Shown piece by piece: positions 43,441 to 53,097 of a stretch of DNA of 64,000 bases (positions are counted from its first letter, which is position 1; each line of letters begins with the position of its first letter). The notes beneath the pieces were generated by a model. That model did no database searches. It was given only the letters and a program-made list of their open reading frames with translations, and had not been told where the DNA came from. This DNA is from Flavobacterium johnsoniae UW101 (GTDB taxonomy: Bacteria; Bacteroidota; Bacteroidia; Flavobacteriales; Flavobacteriaceae). Where the stretch lies: positions 4,774,001 through 4,838,000 of the forward strand of contig NC_009441.1 in assembly GCF_000016645.1 (NCBI RefSeq). Direction: 5' to 3'. A program made the position numbers and the translations under genes.

Positions 43441-44304
43441 ATGAAAAAATCATATATTTTATTGCACATCGCTGTAATACTTGCCGGTTTTACTGGTGTT
43501 TTTGGTAAACTTATTTCGTTAAACGAAGGACTTTTAGTCTGGTACCGGGTTTTATTTTCTTCCTTGGTTTTATTGGTTATCCTGAAATTATTTAAGGTTT
43601 CAAAGGATATTTCTTTAAGAGAAAAATTCAATATTGCCAAAATTGGTCTTTTGATCACGATACACTGGATTTTCTTTTATGCCAGTATTAAATATTCAAA
43701 TATTTCTGTGGGTGTTGTATGTTATTGTTTAACGAGTTTATTTACTGCCTTGTTCGCTCCGCTGATTAACAGAAAGAAATTTAATATTACAGAATTACTG
43801 CTTAGCATGCTGACTCTGGCCGGAATTGCTCTTATATTCCACTTTGATTCTTCTTATCAATTAGGCATTATTCTGGGTATAATTTCATCTGCTTTTGCGG
43901 CGCTTTATACCATTTTTAACGAACGATTGGTAACTATTTACGACAGCAGGCTTATCAACTATTATCAAATGAATGGCGGCACGATCGGGCTTGGTCTGCT
44001 TATGCCTTTATATCTTTATTTCTTTCCTGTTGAAAGTATTCTGCCAAGTGTAAAAGATATTTTCTATCTGATTATTTTGGCAGTATTCTGCACCGTTGGT
44101 TTATATGTTTTGTTTGCAGAATCATTAAAAAAGATTGCAGCATTTACTGTAAACCTTACTTTCAACCTAGAACCGGTTTATGCAATTATAATGGCTTTTT
44201 TGTTTTTTAATGAAAGTAAAGAAGTCAATATCTTCTTTTACATAGGACTACTTTTTGTTATCGCTTCGGTAATATCGCAAACAATAATTTCTATTCGAAA
44301 ATAA
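43441..44304 (+). CDS. EamA/DMT-family transporter
   Basis: 287 aa with about ten predicted membrane helices in two EamA halves; the first contains ILAGFTGVFGKLISL and TIHWIFFYASIKYSNISVGVV, the second AFTVNLTFNLEPVYAIIMAF. DMT exporters remove small metabolites or amino acids; substrate unknown. It has no operon partner, with a terminator after it. Confidence 0.92.
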   Translation: MKKSYILLHIAVILAGFTGVFGKLISLNEGLLVWYRVLFSSLVLLVILKLFKVSKDISLREKFNIAKIGLLITIHWIFFYASIKYSNISVGVVCYCLTSLFTALFAPLINRKKFNITELLLSMLTLAGIALIFHFDSSYQLGIILGIISSAFAALYTIFNERLVTIYDSRLINYYQMNGGTIGLGLLMPLYLYFFPVESILPSVKDIFYLIILAVFCTVGLYVLFAESLKKIAAFTVNLTFNLEPVYAIIMAFLFFNESKEVNIFFYIGLLFVIASVISQTIISIRK

Positions 44305-44316
44305 AAAAAAACATAG

Positions 44317-44340
44317 GCCTCTTGCATTTTTGTAAGAGGC
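44317..44340 (+). terminator. Terminator after the EamA gene
   Basis: GCCTCTTGCA and TGTAAGAGGC form a hairpin with a short T loop, directly after the EamA stop. Confidence 0.65.
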
Positions 44341-44405
44341 TTATTTCAATTCAAACTTCACTATATCGATTTCTTAAAATTAATATGAATTGTGATAGTT
44401 ATTTA

Positions 44406-44436
44406 TTTGTATTTATTCTAAATAAACATAGATTTG
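44406..44436 (+). promoter_or_regulatory. Promoter ahead of the TonB receptor
   Basis: TTTG at 44406-44409, a 19-nt spacer and TAGATTTG at 44429-44436. The receptor start is 28 nt downstream. Confidence 0.6.
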
Positions 44437-44464
44437 CGGTCTAAAATTAAAATAATCGCCCGCC

Positions 44465-46909
44465 ATGAAGTTTACTTATTTATTTTTGATGCTTGCCTTT
44501 TTTACCATAGGCCAGGCTCAAAATGCTAAAATTACCGGAAGGATAACTTCCGAAAACAATGAAGCCGTTTCTTATGCTTCTGTCTCAATCAAAAGTCCAA
44601 AAAAGAACACAACCTCTGATGATAAAGGAAATTTTGAAATCAGCAATCTAACACCAGGAAATTATACTATTTATTTTTCGGCAATGGGTTTTTCTGTTCA
44701 GGAAAAAACCGTAGAACTGCATGAAAATGAAAACCTTGAACTTTCTATCTCTTTACAGGAAAACATTAATACACTGCAGACTGTAGAAATTACAGGACGA
44801 AAAGAAAAATCATATAAAAACACAAAATCGTTTATTGGAGCTAAAACAGAAATCGCTCTAAAAGATCTTCCACAGGCAGTTTCGTATGCTACAAAAGAAT
44901 TAATTGCAGATCAGGGATCCATTCGCGTAGGCGAAGTTGTCAAAAATTTCAGCGGTGTAAGCCAGTTTACTTTTTATGATGATATTTCGATAAGAGGTTT
45001 TAGAATTAACGGAGGAAGCAACACGCAATTGCTTAACGGAATGAGAACTTCGACTGGTTTCTGGAAACAGCCTCTTGCCAACTATCTTGAGCGTGTAGAG
45101 GTTTTAAAAGGTCCTTCTTCTGCTCTATTTGGAAATGCATCTCCTGGAGGAGTTTTAAACCGTGTTACAAAAAAACCATTAGATCAGGCTGCAAACAGCG
45201 TAAGCTTTTCTACAGGAAGTTTTAATACTTTAAGAGCTTTAGCTGATTTTACAGGTCCGTTAACCGAAGATAAATCACTTTTGTACCGTTTGAACTTGGG
45301 TTACGAAAATGCCAATTCTTTTAGAGATTTACAATTCGATAAAAATATTGTAATTGCTCCTTCTCTTTCGTTCCTTCCAAATGATAAAACAAGCGTTAAC
45401 TTTGACTTAATTTACACGGGTTCAAAAAGTAACTTAGACCGCGGACAGTCGACTTATGAAAATAATTTGTATTCGACTAAAATTTCAAATTCTTTAAACT
45501 CTACAAATGATTATTTAAATGAAGAAACGTATATCGTTACAACGTCATTAAATCATCAGTTTACAGATCGTTTGTCATTTTCGGCTTCGTACATTCGTAC
45601 AGGTTACACAGAAGATCTTTTGGAACACCGCGGTGCTAATAAATATGCTTCTGCCGGAGACGGATCTACAATTCCAACAGCAATCGAAATGCAGGTTTTT
45701 CAGCGTAAACGTAAGCGTTATATTGACAATCTTTCTGCTTTCTTTAACTATCAGGCAAAAACAGGAGCTTTAGACCACAATTTAATTGCAGGTTACGATT
45801 ATGCTCAGGAACAAGTTCCGTCTGGAGGTTCGCAGTTACAAGCAACGGGATATAGAAATGCTGCAAACAATGGTTCTATTGCAACGTATGATCCGGCAAA
45901 AAAGAATCTGTATTTGTTAGATTCTAAAGGAAATCCTGTACCAAACGTGGCGCATTTCGATTTAACAAATCCAATGGCTTCACAGCAGTTAAAAGACATG
46001 AGCAAATATTTCTATGTTGCCCGTCCGTTTGATCCAACCTATTATTCGTTGTATGGAGTTTATCTTCAGGATCATATTAAATTTGGTGCTTTTCAGGCTT
46101 TAATTGGTGTTCGTTATGATGAATACAGCGATAAAGAAAATTATAAAAAGGCAACTGAAAAGAAAGTAAAACAGCATTCATTCCTTCCTCGTTTTGGATT
46201 AACTTATACACTTAACCCAAATATCAACTTATACGGAACTTATGTAAAAGGATACAACCCGCAGACCGCTTCTTCATTATCAAACCCAAATGCAGGAGGA
46301 CCGTTTGATCCGTTAGAAAGTAATATGGTCGAGTTTGGAGGAAAATCTTCGTGGTTTAAAGAAAAACTTTTTGTGACAGTAGCTTTGTTTAAAATCCAGC
46401 AGAAAAACACTTTATATCCTGCCAACGATCCAACAAATCCAGATTTAATGAGATCAATTGGTCAGGAAGAATCAAAAGGTATTGAAATTGATGTAAACGG
46501 AAGCATAACGCGCAACTGGAGTATTTCGGCAGCGTATTCATACAATGAAGCTGCCATTACAGAAAGCCCTGTAGATTCTGAAATTGGAAGACAAAAACCA
46601 AATACACCAAAACAGCAGGGAAATGTCTGGACACGTTATAACTTTACAGACGGTGCTTTAAAAGATTTTGGCGTTGCTTTTGGAAGTAATTTTGTAACAA
46701 CCCGTAACTTAAGCCAGACAGTAACACAGACCATTCCGGGTTATACTTTATTTAATGCTGCTTTGTATTACAACATTAATAAATTTAAAATTCAGCTGAA
46801 TGCTAACAACATAACCAATAAAACGTATTGGGTTGGAGGTTACGATTATATTCGTTTATTCCCTGGTGCTCCTTCGAACTGGCTGTTAACACTTGGATAC
46901 TCATTTTAA
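44465..46909 (+). CDS. TonB-dependent siderophore-type receptor
   Basis: 814 aa. Signal peptide MKFTYLFLMLAFFTIGQAQ, a carboxypeptidase-regulatory-like domain (about 23-105, ITGRITSENNEAVSYASVSI), plug (about 125-235: AVSYATKELIADQG, VLKGPSSALFGNASPGGVLN) and a beta barrel ending in aromatic LLTLGYSF. The plug sequence and the length fit the FhuA/FpvA-like siderophore group. A downstream PepSY membrane protein is a common partner of ferric-siderophore uptake. Iron control is likely, but no Fur box was looked for in detail. Confidence 0.92.
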   Translation: MKFTYLFLMLAFFTIGQAQNAKITGRITSENNEAVSYASVSIKSPKKNTTSDDKGNFEISNLTPGNYTIYFSAMGFSVQEKTVELHENENLELSISLQENINTLQTVEITGRKEKSYKNTKSFIGAKTEIALKDLPQAVSYATKELIADQGSIRVGEVVKNFSGVSQFTFYDDISIRGFRINGGSNTQLLNGMRTSTGFWKQPLANYLERVEVLKGPSSALFGNASPGGVLNRVTKKPLDQAANSVSFSTGSFNTLRALADFTGPLTEDKSLLYRLNLGYENANSFRDLQFDKNIVIAPSLSFLPNDKTSVNFDLIYTGSKSNLDRGQSTYENNLYSTKISNSLNSTNDYLNEETYIVTTSLNHQFTDRLSFSASYIRTGYTEDLLEHRGANKYASAGDGSTIPTAIEMQVFQRKRKRYIDNLSAFFNYQAKTGALDHNLIAGYDYAQEQVPSGGSQLQATGYRNAANNGSIATYDPAKKNLYLLDSKGNPVPNVAHFDLTNPMASQQLKDMSKYFYVARPFDPTYYSLYGVYLQDHIKFGAFQALIGVRYDEYSDKENYKKATEKKVKQHSFLPRFGLTYTLNPNINLYGTYVKGYNPQTASSLSNPNAGGPFDPLESNMVEFGGKSSWFKEKLFVTVALFKIQQKNTLYPANDPTNPDLMRSIGQEESKGIEIDVNGSITRNWSISAAYSYNEAAITESPVDSEIGRQKPNTPKQQGNVWTRYNFTDGALKDFGVAFGSNFVTTRNLSQTVTQTIPGYTLFNAALYYNINKFKIQLNANNITNKTYWVGGYDYIRLFPGAPSNWLLTLGYSF

Positions 46910-46953
46910 TAAATGCTTTATTTATATTTGAAAACATTTTTGGACTATCTATT

Positions 46954-48063
46954 ATGAATAAAACGTTTAAGAAAAATATTGGCTTATTACATCTTTGGCT
47001 CGGACTTGCGTCCGGGCTCATTGTTTTTATTGTAGCACTTACCGGAAGCATTCTTGTTTTTGAGGACGAAATCGACGAATTTGTAAATCCTGAGTTTTAT
47101 AAAGTTTCTGAAATTGGAGCAAAAAAAATACCTACAGACATTTTGATAAGAGATATTGAACTGAAATATGCTCTTAAAAAAATTAATCGTGTTTATGCTT
47201 ATAACGATCCTGAAAGGACTATGATTGTTACAGGAAAAGACAGCGATAAAAAAAATCAAATCTTTTCTGTTGATCCTTATACTGGTAAAACATTAGGACA
47301 AATTCCTGAAAGAAGCCGATTCTTTTCGGTTGTTTTAGATATACACCGTCATTTGGTTTTAGGTGATATTGGAGCTTTTATTACAGGATGCAGCTGTCTG
47401 ATATTTGTATTCATGCTCATTTCTGGGATGATTTTATGGTGGCCGAAAAAAGTCAAAAACTTAAAACAGCGATTAACTGTAAAATGGAATGCTTCATTTA
47501 AAAGAGTAAACTGGGATTTTCATTCTGTTTTTGGTTTTTATAGTTTTCTTATTCTTCTGATAATTTCCTTAACGGGTTTAACCTGGTCTTTTAAATGGTT
47601 TGAAAGCGGTATTTATTTACTGGCAGATGGAACAACAAAAAAACCGTCGGCTAAAGTTGAAAATCCAACCAAAGTTGATCCTAAAGTAGATAAAACCTAT
47701 TTCTATCAGAACATTTTTTCTAAAACGGACAGCGTTTTTCCATACAAAGGCGATACACAAATTAGAATTCCATCTGATACCATAAACAGCATTACGGTTA
47801 TTAAACTGAACTTAGAAGAATCGATTCCAAATATTTCGAGTACTGCCTATTTTGATAAATACACAGGTAAAATTTTAGAAGCCAGACCTTATGAAAAATT
47901 AAGCAGAGGCGATAAAATCCGACGTTTGATTTATCCTATTCATACTGGAAGCATTTACGGATATCCAACAAAAATCCTGGCTTTTTTAGTCTGCCTTTTT
48001 GCCGTAACACTGCCTGTTACCGGCCTTTTAATCTGGCTTGGAAGAAAAAAAAGCAAAAAATAA
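46954..48063 (+). CDS. PepSY-domain membrane protein, putative siderophore reductase
   Basis: 369 aa from the ATG at 46954 (MNKTFKKNIGLLHLWLGLASG); a longer reading from 46828 overlaps the receptor gene. It has four membrane helices (HLWLGLASGLIVFIVALTGSILVF, GAFITGCSCLIFVFMLISGMIL, FHSVFGFYSFLILLIISLTGL, and the C-terminal ILAFLVCLFAVTLPVTGLLIWLG) and a periplasmic PepSY part. Relatives (PiuB, FoxB) reduce ferric siderophores at the inner membrane; several membrane His could hold haem, which is inference. It lies 44 nt after the TonB receptor. Confidence 0.9.
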   Translation: MNKTFKKNIGLLHLWLGLASGLIVFIVALTGSILVFEDEIDEFVNPEFYKVSEIGAKKIPTDILIRDIELKYALKKINRVYAYNDPERTMIVTGKDSDKKNQIFSVDPYTGKTLGQIPERSRFFSVVLDIHRHLVLGDIGAFITGCSCLIFVFMLISGMILWWPKKVKNLKQRLTVKWNASFKRVNWDFHSVFGFYSFLILLIISLTGLTWSFKWFESGIYLLADGTTKKPSAKVENPTKVDPKVDKTYFYQNIFSKTDSVFPYKGDTQIRIPSDTINSITVIKLNLEESIPNISSTAYFDKYTGKILEARPYEKLSRGDKIRRLIYPIHTGSIYGYPTKILAFLVCLFAVTLPVTGLLIWLGRKKSKK

Positions 48064-48074
48064 ACGGTATTTCT

Positions 48075-48117
48075 CTATTTGTATAACTAATGACAATTCA
48101 GTTAGTTATACAAATAG
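48075..48117 (+). terminator. Perfect 16-bp hairpin after the PepSY gene
   Basis: CTATTTGTATAACTAA (48075-48090) and TTAGTTATACAAATAG (48102-48117) are exact inverted repeats with an 11-nt loop. It lacks a clear T tail, so it may be an mRNA-stabilising hairpin or an operator rather than a simple terminator. Confidence 0.55.
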
Positions 48118-48225
48118 TTAATTATATTTGACTATAGTATTTAATTTTTTTTGAAAAGATGGCAAACTGAATTGTCACTTTAAACGTATGTAGCAGAAAA
48201 GTTATATAAATTTAAAAGATTCAGC

Positions 48226-48471
48226 GTGGATAAAGTAAGTGTTCAAAGATTAAAAAAAACCTTAGCCTATTTAGAAAGTAAACAACGTGAATTAAAAAGA
48301 CAATACGAAACCGACACTCGCAGCATTGAATCGATGATTAAATATCTAAAAAAAGATATGCTTGAGCAGTTTAGTTTAGCTGATTATGATATTTATATTA
48401 AGAATGAAATCAAAAACACTGAAACCTTTATTCGCAGTGTGAAAAACATTATAGACGATCATTCTGAATAG
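48226..48471 (+). CDS. Small coiled-coil protein
   Basis: 81 aa, GTG start (MDKVSVQRLKKTLAYLESKQ). Long charged heptad-like helices with no other motif, ending IRSVKNIIDDHSE. It is gapped from neighbours by about 160 bp upstream and 110 bp downstream, so it has its own transcription unit. Function unknown; it could be a scaffold or regulator. Confidence 0.55.
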   Translation: MDKVSVQRLKKTLAYLESKQRELKRQYETDTRSIESMIKYLKKDMLEQFSLADYDIYIKNEIKNTETFIRSVKNIIDDHSE

Positions 48472-48531
48472 AAATTCTCTGCTAAAATGATTTTTTTAAC
48501 TCACTTAATTTACAAATTTCAAAATAAATAC

Positions 48532-48561
48532 TTGCTTAAACGTTTAAGTTGATTATATTTG
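48532..48561 (+). promoter_or_regulatory. lacI-type gene promoter with embedded operator
   Basis: TTG at 48532-48534 and TATATTTG at 48554-48561 are 19 nt apart. The perfect palindrome CTTAAACGTTTAAG (48535-48548) fills most of the spacer, a typical repressor position. The same core recurs at 49620-49631, so it is probably the operator of the LacI regulator itself. Confidence 0.75.
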
Positions 48562-48580
48562 CCTTTCTGAAATCGTTATC

Positions 48581-49597
48581 GTGAAAAGAATTTCAATTAA
48601 AGATGTGGCATTAAAAGCAGGCGTATCTATCGCCTCAGTATCTTATGTACTTAACAATAAGATTGACAGCCGTATTCCGCAGGAAACAATTGACAAGGTA
48701 AAACACGCTGCCGAAGAATTAAATTACCGTCCTAACAATATTGCAAAAAGCTTAAAAACACAGCGAACCCATATAATTGGTCTTGTTGTCGCTGATATTG
48801 CAAATCCTTACTTTTCTCAGTTAGCCCGAATTATTGAAGATGAAGCCAACAAACTGGGTTATACCCTTTTAATTGGAAGCTCTGATGAAAATGCCGAAAA
48901 ATTTGAAGCGCTTATCAATATGTTTGCCGACCGTCAGGCCGATGGATTAATTATTGCTCCTGTTGAAAACAGTGAAAAATGTTTGTTGAAACTGCAAAAG
49001 CAAAAGATTCCTTTTGTATTAATTGACCGTTATTTATCTGGTGTTGAAGCAGACAGCATACAAATTAATAACTACGATATAAGCCAAAAAGTTACAGAAC
49101 ACCTTATAAACGGCGGTTATAAAAACACTCTTCTTGTTGCTTATAAAACACAGTTGCAGCACTTATTACAGCGAACTCAGGCATTTTTAAATACGCTCGA
49201 AAAACATCAAATACAAAACAGTCAAGTGCTTTTAGCAGACAAAGACTATATTGACAGAGACATTAATACCGGCTTAGAAAATATGCTGCAAAATGCAGTA
49301 AAACCAGATGCCATCTTTTTTACTAGTAATAAACTGGCAGTTTCCGGACTCAAAAAACTTACACAACTTGGCATAAATATTCCGCAGGATATTGCAGTTG
49401 CTGCTTTTGATGAAACTGAAGCTTATGAGCTTTTTCCGGTTCCGCTAACGTATGTAAAACAGCCGCTTTCTGCCATTGGGACAACCGCTGTAAAAATGCT
49501 TAACGAAAAAATCAATATCAAAAATCTGCCTTTGCAGAATGTAACTTTACATGCTGAACTTCATATAGGTCAGTCTACAAAATCTAAACACATCTAA
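48581..49597 (+). CDS. LacI-family transcriptional repressor
   Basis: 338 aa, GTG start. The N-terminal helix-turn-helix MKRISIKDVALKAGVSIASVSYVLNNK leads to a hinge helix and a periplasmic-binding-like sensor domain (HIIGLVVADIANPYFSQLARIIED, LIIAPVENSEKCLL, LTYVKQPLSAIGTTAVKML). It sits at the head of a ketose-use operon and its own promoter carries an operator palindrome. Expected inducer: a ketohexose or its phosphate. Confidence 0.93.
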   Translation: MKRISIKDVALKAGVSIASVSYVLNNKIDSRIPQETIDKVKHAAEELNYRPNNIAKSLKTQRTHIIGLVVADIANPYFSQLARIIEDEANKLGYTLLIGSSDENAEKFEALINMFADRQADGLIIAPVENSEKCLLKLQKQKIPFVLIDRYLSGVEADSIQINNYDISQKVTEHLINGGYKNTLLVAYKTQLQHLLQRTQAFLNTLEKHQIQNSQVLLADKDYIDRDINTGLENMLQNAVKPDAIFFTSNKLAVSGLKKLTQLGINIPQDIAVAAFDETEAYELFPVPLTYVKQPLSAIGTTAVKMLNEKINIKNLPLQNVTLHAELHIGQSTKSKHI

Positions 49598-49619
49598 ACT
49601 TTTTTATTTACCACTTTGC

Positions 49620-49631
49620 TTAAACGTTTAA
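49620..49631 (+). promoter_or_regulatory. Second LacI operator copy
   Basis: TTAAACGTTTAA is a perfect 12-bp palindrome identical to the core of the copy at 48535-48548. It is 18 nt before the fructokinase start, where a bound repressor would block transcription into the sugar genes. Confidence 0.75.
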
Positions 49632-49649
49632 TCAAAAAAAAAGAAAATC

Positions 49650-50561
49650 ATGAGAGAAGAAATAAATACAAAATCAATCTATTGTTATGGAGAAGTACTT
49701 TGGGATATTTTTCCTGAAGGTGCGCGTGCGGGCGGTGCGCCGTTTAATGTAGCTTATAATTTAATGCGAATGGGAATCGATTCGCACATGATAAGCCGTG
49801 TTGGAAATGATAAACTGGGAACCGATCTTATGGCTCAGTTAAAAGACTGGAACATTTCGACCGAAGACAGCCAGATTGACAACCAGCACCCAACCGGAAC
49901 TGTAATTGCGCACATCGATGAGCATAACGAAGCTCATTATGATATTATAAAACCTGTTGCCTGGGATTTTATTGAATTTAGAAAAGATTATATCGAAAAA
50001 ACATCAAATGCTTCGGCTTTTGTTTTTGGAAGTTTAATTACCAGAAGCGAAACTTCCAAAACGACTCTTTTTGAACTTTTGGAAATCGCAAAATTTAAAG
50101 TTTTTGATATCAACATTCGTCCTCCCCACTATTCTGTTCCGGTTATAAACGAACTTCTTCATAAAGCCGATCTGGTAAAAATGAACAAAGCCGAATTGCG
50201 ATTGGTTCTTGATTTTTTTGAAAAAAATTATGTCAGCGAAGATGATGCTGTGCATTTTATTCAGGACAAATTTGATATAAAGGAAGTACTGGTAAGTAAA
50301 GGAAGCAAAGGTGCTTTGTATTATGACGGAGATTCTAAATATGATGCTCCTGCTGTCCCTGTTACTATTCAGGACACGGTAGGAAGCGGTGATGCTTTTT
50401 TAGCCGGATTTTTATCGAAAAGAATTATGAATGAAAATCCTGTCGAGGTTATGAAACAGGCAACAGCTTTGGGTGCTTTTATTACCTCACAAAAAGGTGC
50501 CTGTCCAAGTTATGATTTAAATGACTTTGAACTTTTTAGAAAAGAAAATGAGGCTAAATAA
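49650..50561 (+). CDS. PfkB-family carbohydrate kinase (fructokinase-like)
   Basis: 303 aa. N-terminal GEVLWDIFPEGARAGGAPFNVAYNLMRMG is the fructokinase type of sugar-binding start; the C-terminal DTVGSGDAFLAGFL holds the PfkB signature with the catalytic Asp. It phosphorylates a ketose with ATP, most likely fructose or a close epimer. It follows the LacI operator and is followed after 30 bp by the MFS permease, forming an operon with it and the epimerase. Confidence 0.92.
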   Translation: MREEINTKSIYCYGEVLWDIFPEGARAGGAPFNVAYNLMRMGIDSHMISRVGNDKLGTDLMAQLKDWNISTEDSQIDNQHPTGTVIAHIDEHNEAHYDIIKPVAWDFIEFRKDYIEKTSNASAFVFGSLITRSETSKTTLFELLEIAKFKVFDINIRPPHYSVPVINELLHKADLVKMNKAELRLVLDFFEKNYVSEDDAVHFIQDKFDIKEVLVSKGSKGALYYDGDSKYDAPAVPVTIQDTVGSGDAFLAGFLSKRIMNENPVEVMKQATALGAFITSQKGACPSYDLNDFELFRKENEAK

Positions 50562-50591
50562 AATGTATAATAGTAATAATGATTTGTAAAA

Positions 50592-51854
50592 ATGTCTCAG
50601 GCTAAATTCACAGAAAAAAAATATATTCTAACGCTTACTTTTGTAATCTCGCTTTTTCTTTTTTGGGCAATTGCAATCACGATGGGCGATGTTCTTAATA
50701 AACATTTTCAAAACGTACTGCATATCAGTAAATCAGAATCGGGTTTGGTGCAGCTATCCATTTTTGGTGCTTATGCCGTAATGGGTATTCCGGCTGGTTT
50801 ATTCATGAAAAAATACGGTTATAAAAACGGAGTAATTCTAGGGTTGATTCTTTATGCATTTGGTGCTTTCCTTTTTATTCCGGCAGCTCAAAATGAATCT
50901 TTCTCTTATTTCAGGATTGCATTATTTATTTTGGCTGCAGGTCTTGCAACGCTGGAAACTGTTGCACATCCTTTTGTTGCTTTACTGGGCGATGAACGCA
51001 CAAGCGACCAGAGAATAAATTTTGCACAATCTTTTAATGGTTTGGGCGCTATAATAGGTCCGCTTCTTGGCGGTTTCTTTATTCTCGATTCAAAAGGCGC
51101 CGAAGGTCTAGAATCTGTTAAAACCTTATATATGATTATTGGCAGTTTTATACTTTTAATTGCCATTTTGTTTTGGTTTGTAAAAGTACCATCGCTTAAG
51201 GGCTCTCATAGTCACGAAGAACAAAGTACCGACGATGAAAATACAAACGTAGTTCCTGATTCGCCTTTGTACATGCAAAGACATTTTATATGGGCTGTAA
51301 TTGCTCAGTTTTTTAATATTGGAGCGCAGGGCGGTACGTGGGCTTATTTTATAAATTATGGTGTCGAAAAAACAGGTTTGGCTGATAATCAGGTTGCTTA
51401 TTATTTCTCTTTCAGCATGGCTATGATGATGATTGGCCGTTTTATTGGAACGTTTTTATTGCGCTATATTGCTCCAAATAAACTATTAGCAATTTATTGT
51501 ATGTGTAATATTGGGCTTTGTCTGGTTATTTCTCAAAGTTTTGGCTGGGTTTCGTTTATTGCCTTAATTATGCTCAATTTTTTCTTAAGTGTAATGTACC
51601 CAACTATTTTCAGCCTCGGATTAAAAAAACTTGGAAACAAAACAGAACAAGCTTCCTCTTTTTTAGTAATGGCAATGTTTGGCGGTGCAGTTTTTCCTCC
51701 AATTATGGGTTTTGTGGCAAATACAAATGTGGCTTACGCCTATCTTTTACCTATAATATGTTATTTGGTAATTCTTGTATTTGCCATTAAATATTACAAA
51801 CCACATACACTTGGACAGCCTTATGTACTTTCTAAAAGAGACATTGTGCGTTAA
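50592..51854 (+). CDS. FucP-like MFS sugar permease
   Basis: 420 aa, twelve predicted helices. LFWAIAITMGDVLNKHFQ at the N-terminus, the YAVMGIPAGLFMKKYGYKNG loop, and ETVAHPFVALLGDERTSDQRINFAQSFNG are FucP/GluP features. It takes up sugar by proton symport. The embedded operon suggests a ketose, not fucose. Start at MSQAKFTEKKYIL just after a fair Shine-Dalgarno-like stretch. Confidence 0.92.
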   Translation: MSQAKFTEKKYILTLTFVISLFLFWAIAITMGDVLNKHFQNVLHISKSESGLVQLSIFGAYAVMGIPAGLFMKKYGYKNGVILGLILYAFGAFLFIPAAQNESFSYFRIALFILAAGLATLETVAHPFVALLGDERTSDQRINFAQSFNGLGAIIGPLLGGFFILDSKGAEGLESVKTLYMIIGSFILLIAILFWFVKVPSLKGSHSHEEQSTDDENTNVVPDSPLYMQRHFIWAVIAQFFNIGAQGGTWAYFINYGVEKTGLADNQVAYYFSFSMAMMMIGRFIGTFLLRYIAPNKLLAIYCMCNIGLCLVISQSFGWVSFIALIMLNFFLSVMYPTIFSLGLKKLGNKTEQASSFLVMAMFGGAVFPPIMGFVANTNVAYAYLLPIICYLVILVFAIKYYKPHTLGQPYVLSKRDIVR

Positions 51855-51892
51855 ACTTTCAAAATAAAACATTCTTCTTCAAAAAATACACA

Positions 51893-52744
51893 ATGAAAAT
51901 AAAAATAGGCGCTTCACTCCTATCCTGGACAACTCCAAACTGGACTCCGGAATCAGGACATTATGCCATAAAGGAAACTGCAAAAAATGGCTTTGATCTG
52001 ATTGAAATTCTTCTGCCTTCTAATATGGAATTTGATGCGACAACGGTAAAAAAACAACTTCAGGAAAATAATCTTGATGCTGTATGCTCGTTAAATCTTC
52101 CTAAAGAAGCGCATATTCCATTTTATCCTAAGGAAGCTTTGACACTTATCTTCAAAGCTTTGGATAAAACTGCTCAATTAGAAACCACTTTTTTAGGAGG
52201 CGTTCTGCACAGCGGAATTGGTGTTTTTACCGGAAATCCTGTTACAAATCAGGAAAAGGAAATTATTATAAATGTTTTGGGTGAAGCCGCTCTTTATGCT
52301 GCTAAACTTGGCATTACGATTGGAATTGAACCAATAAACCGTTATGAAAGCTATGTGTGCAATACAGCATCAAATGTATTGGAAATTATCAATAGAATTA
52401 ATGCTGATAATCTTGCTGTTCATTTGGACACTTTTCATATGAATGTAGAAGAAAACAACTTTTATGATCCTATAATTAAAGCGGGGAAAAAACTAAAACA
52501 TTTTCATATTACCGAAAGTAACCGCGGCATGCCCGGCGAAGGAACCGTAAATTGGGATGAACTTTTTAAAGCTTTAAAAGCCATAAACTTTGAAGGAAAT
52601 CTGGTATTAGAAAACTTTTCTTCATCAATTCCCGGAATGCAGCAAGCGGTTTCTTTATGGCAGACTTCACCACATAATGCCGAAGAACTAGCCGTAGGCA
52701 GTTTAAATTTTATCAAACAAAAAGTTTTTGAATATCAAACATAA
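51893..52744 (+). CDS. Sugar epimerase, D-tagatose 3-epimerase-like
   Basis: 283 aa TIM barrel of the xylose-isomerase-like family. Four metal ligands are visible in order: Glu in IGIEPINRYE, Asp in VHLDTFHMN, His in KHFHITESNRG, and Glu in LVLENFSS. The order and spacing match tagatose/psicose 3-epimerases. With fructokinase and a FucP-like permease, a route from a rare ketose (allulose, tagatose) to fructose and then fructose phosphate is the simplest reading. Confidence 0.88.
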   Translation: MKIKIGASLLSWTTPNWTPESGHYAIKETAKNGFDLIEILLPSNMEFDATTVKKQLQENNLDAVCSLNLPKEAHIPFYPKEALTLIFKALDKTAQLETTFLGGVLHSGIGVFTGNPVTNQEKEIIINVLGEAALYAAKLGITIGIEPINRYESYVCNTASNVLEIINRINADNLAVHLDTFHMNVEENNFYDPIIKAGKKLKHFHITESNRGMPGEGTVNWDELFKALKAINFEGNLVLENFSSSIPGMQQAVSLWQTSPHNAEELAVGSLNFIKQKVFEYQT

Positions 52745-52790
52745 GCTATTTTCTACATCGCAAAGCGGCACGTAATTTTTATCTACATCA

Positions 52791-52823
52791 AAAAAGGGAT
52801 TTCATGACATGAAATCCCTTTTT
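52791..52823 (+). terminator. Rho-independent terminator of the ketose operon
   Basis: AAAAAGGGATTTCATG and CATGAAATCCCTTTTT form a long stem with a 2-nt loop and a T tail. It is 47 bp after the epimerase stop. The gap 52745-53097 has no other feature I can support. Confidence 0.85.
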
Positions 52824-53097
52824 CGTGACATATTTTTCCTCCTTAATGTATTAGCCGTCTAATTTTAGGTCATAAATTATTTTAATACTGTTTTATAAAT
52901 CGTAAGTAATAATAGCTGCTAAATAATAAAAAAAAGAGGCATTTCTTACTTAATGAAAAACACGTATAAATACTTGTTTTTTAAAACACTTATATACAGT
53001 AACTTAGTATTAAAACAAAAAACTGTCAGAATAATTTTATCAGTAACCAAATCTGACAAACTATTAACTAACATTAACCTATAAAATCTAAAAATTT

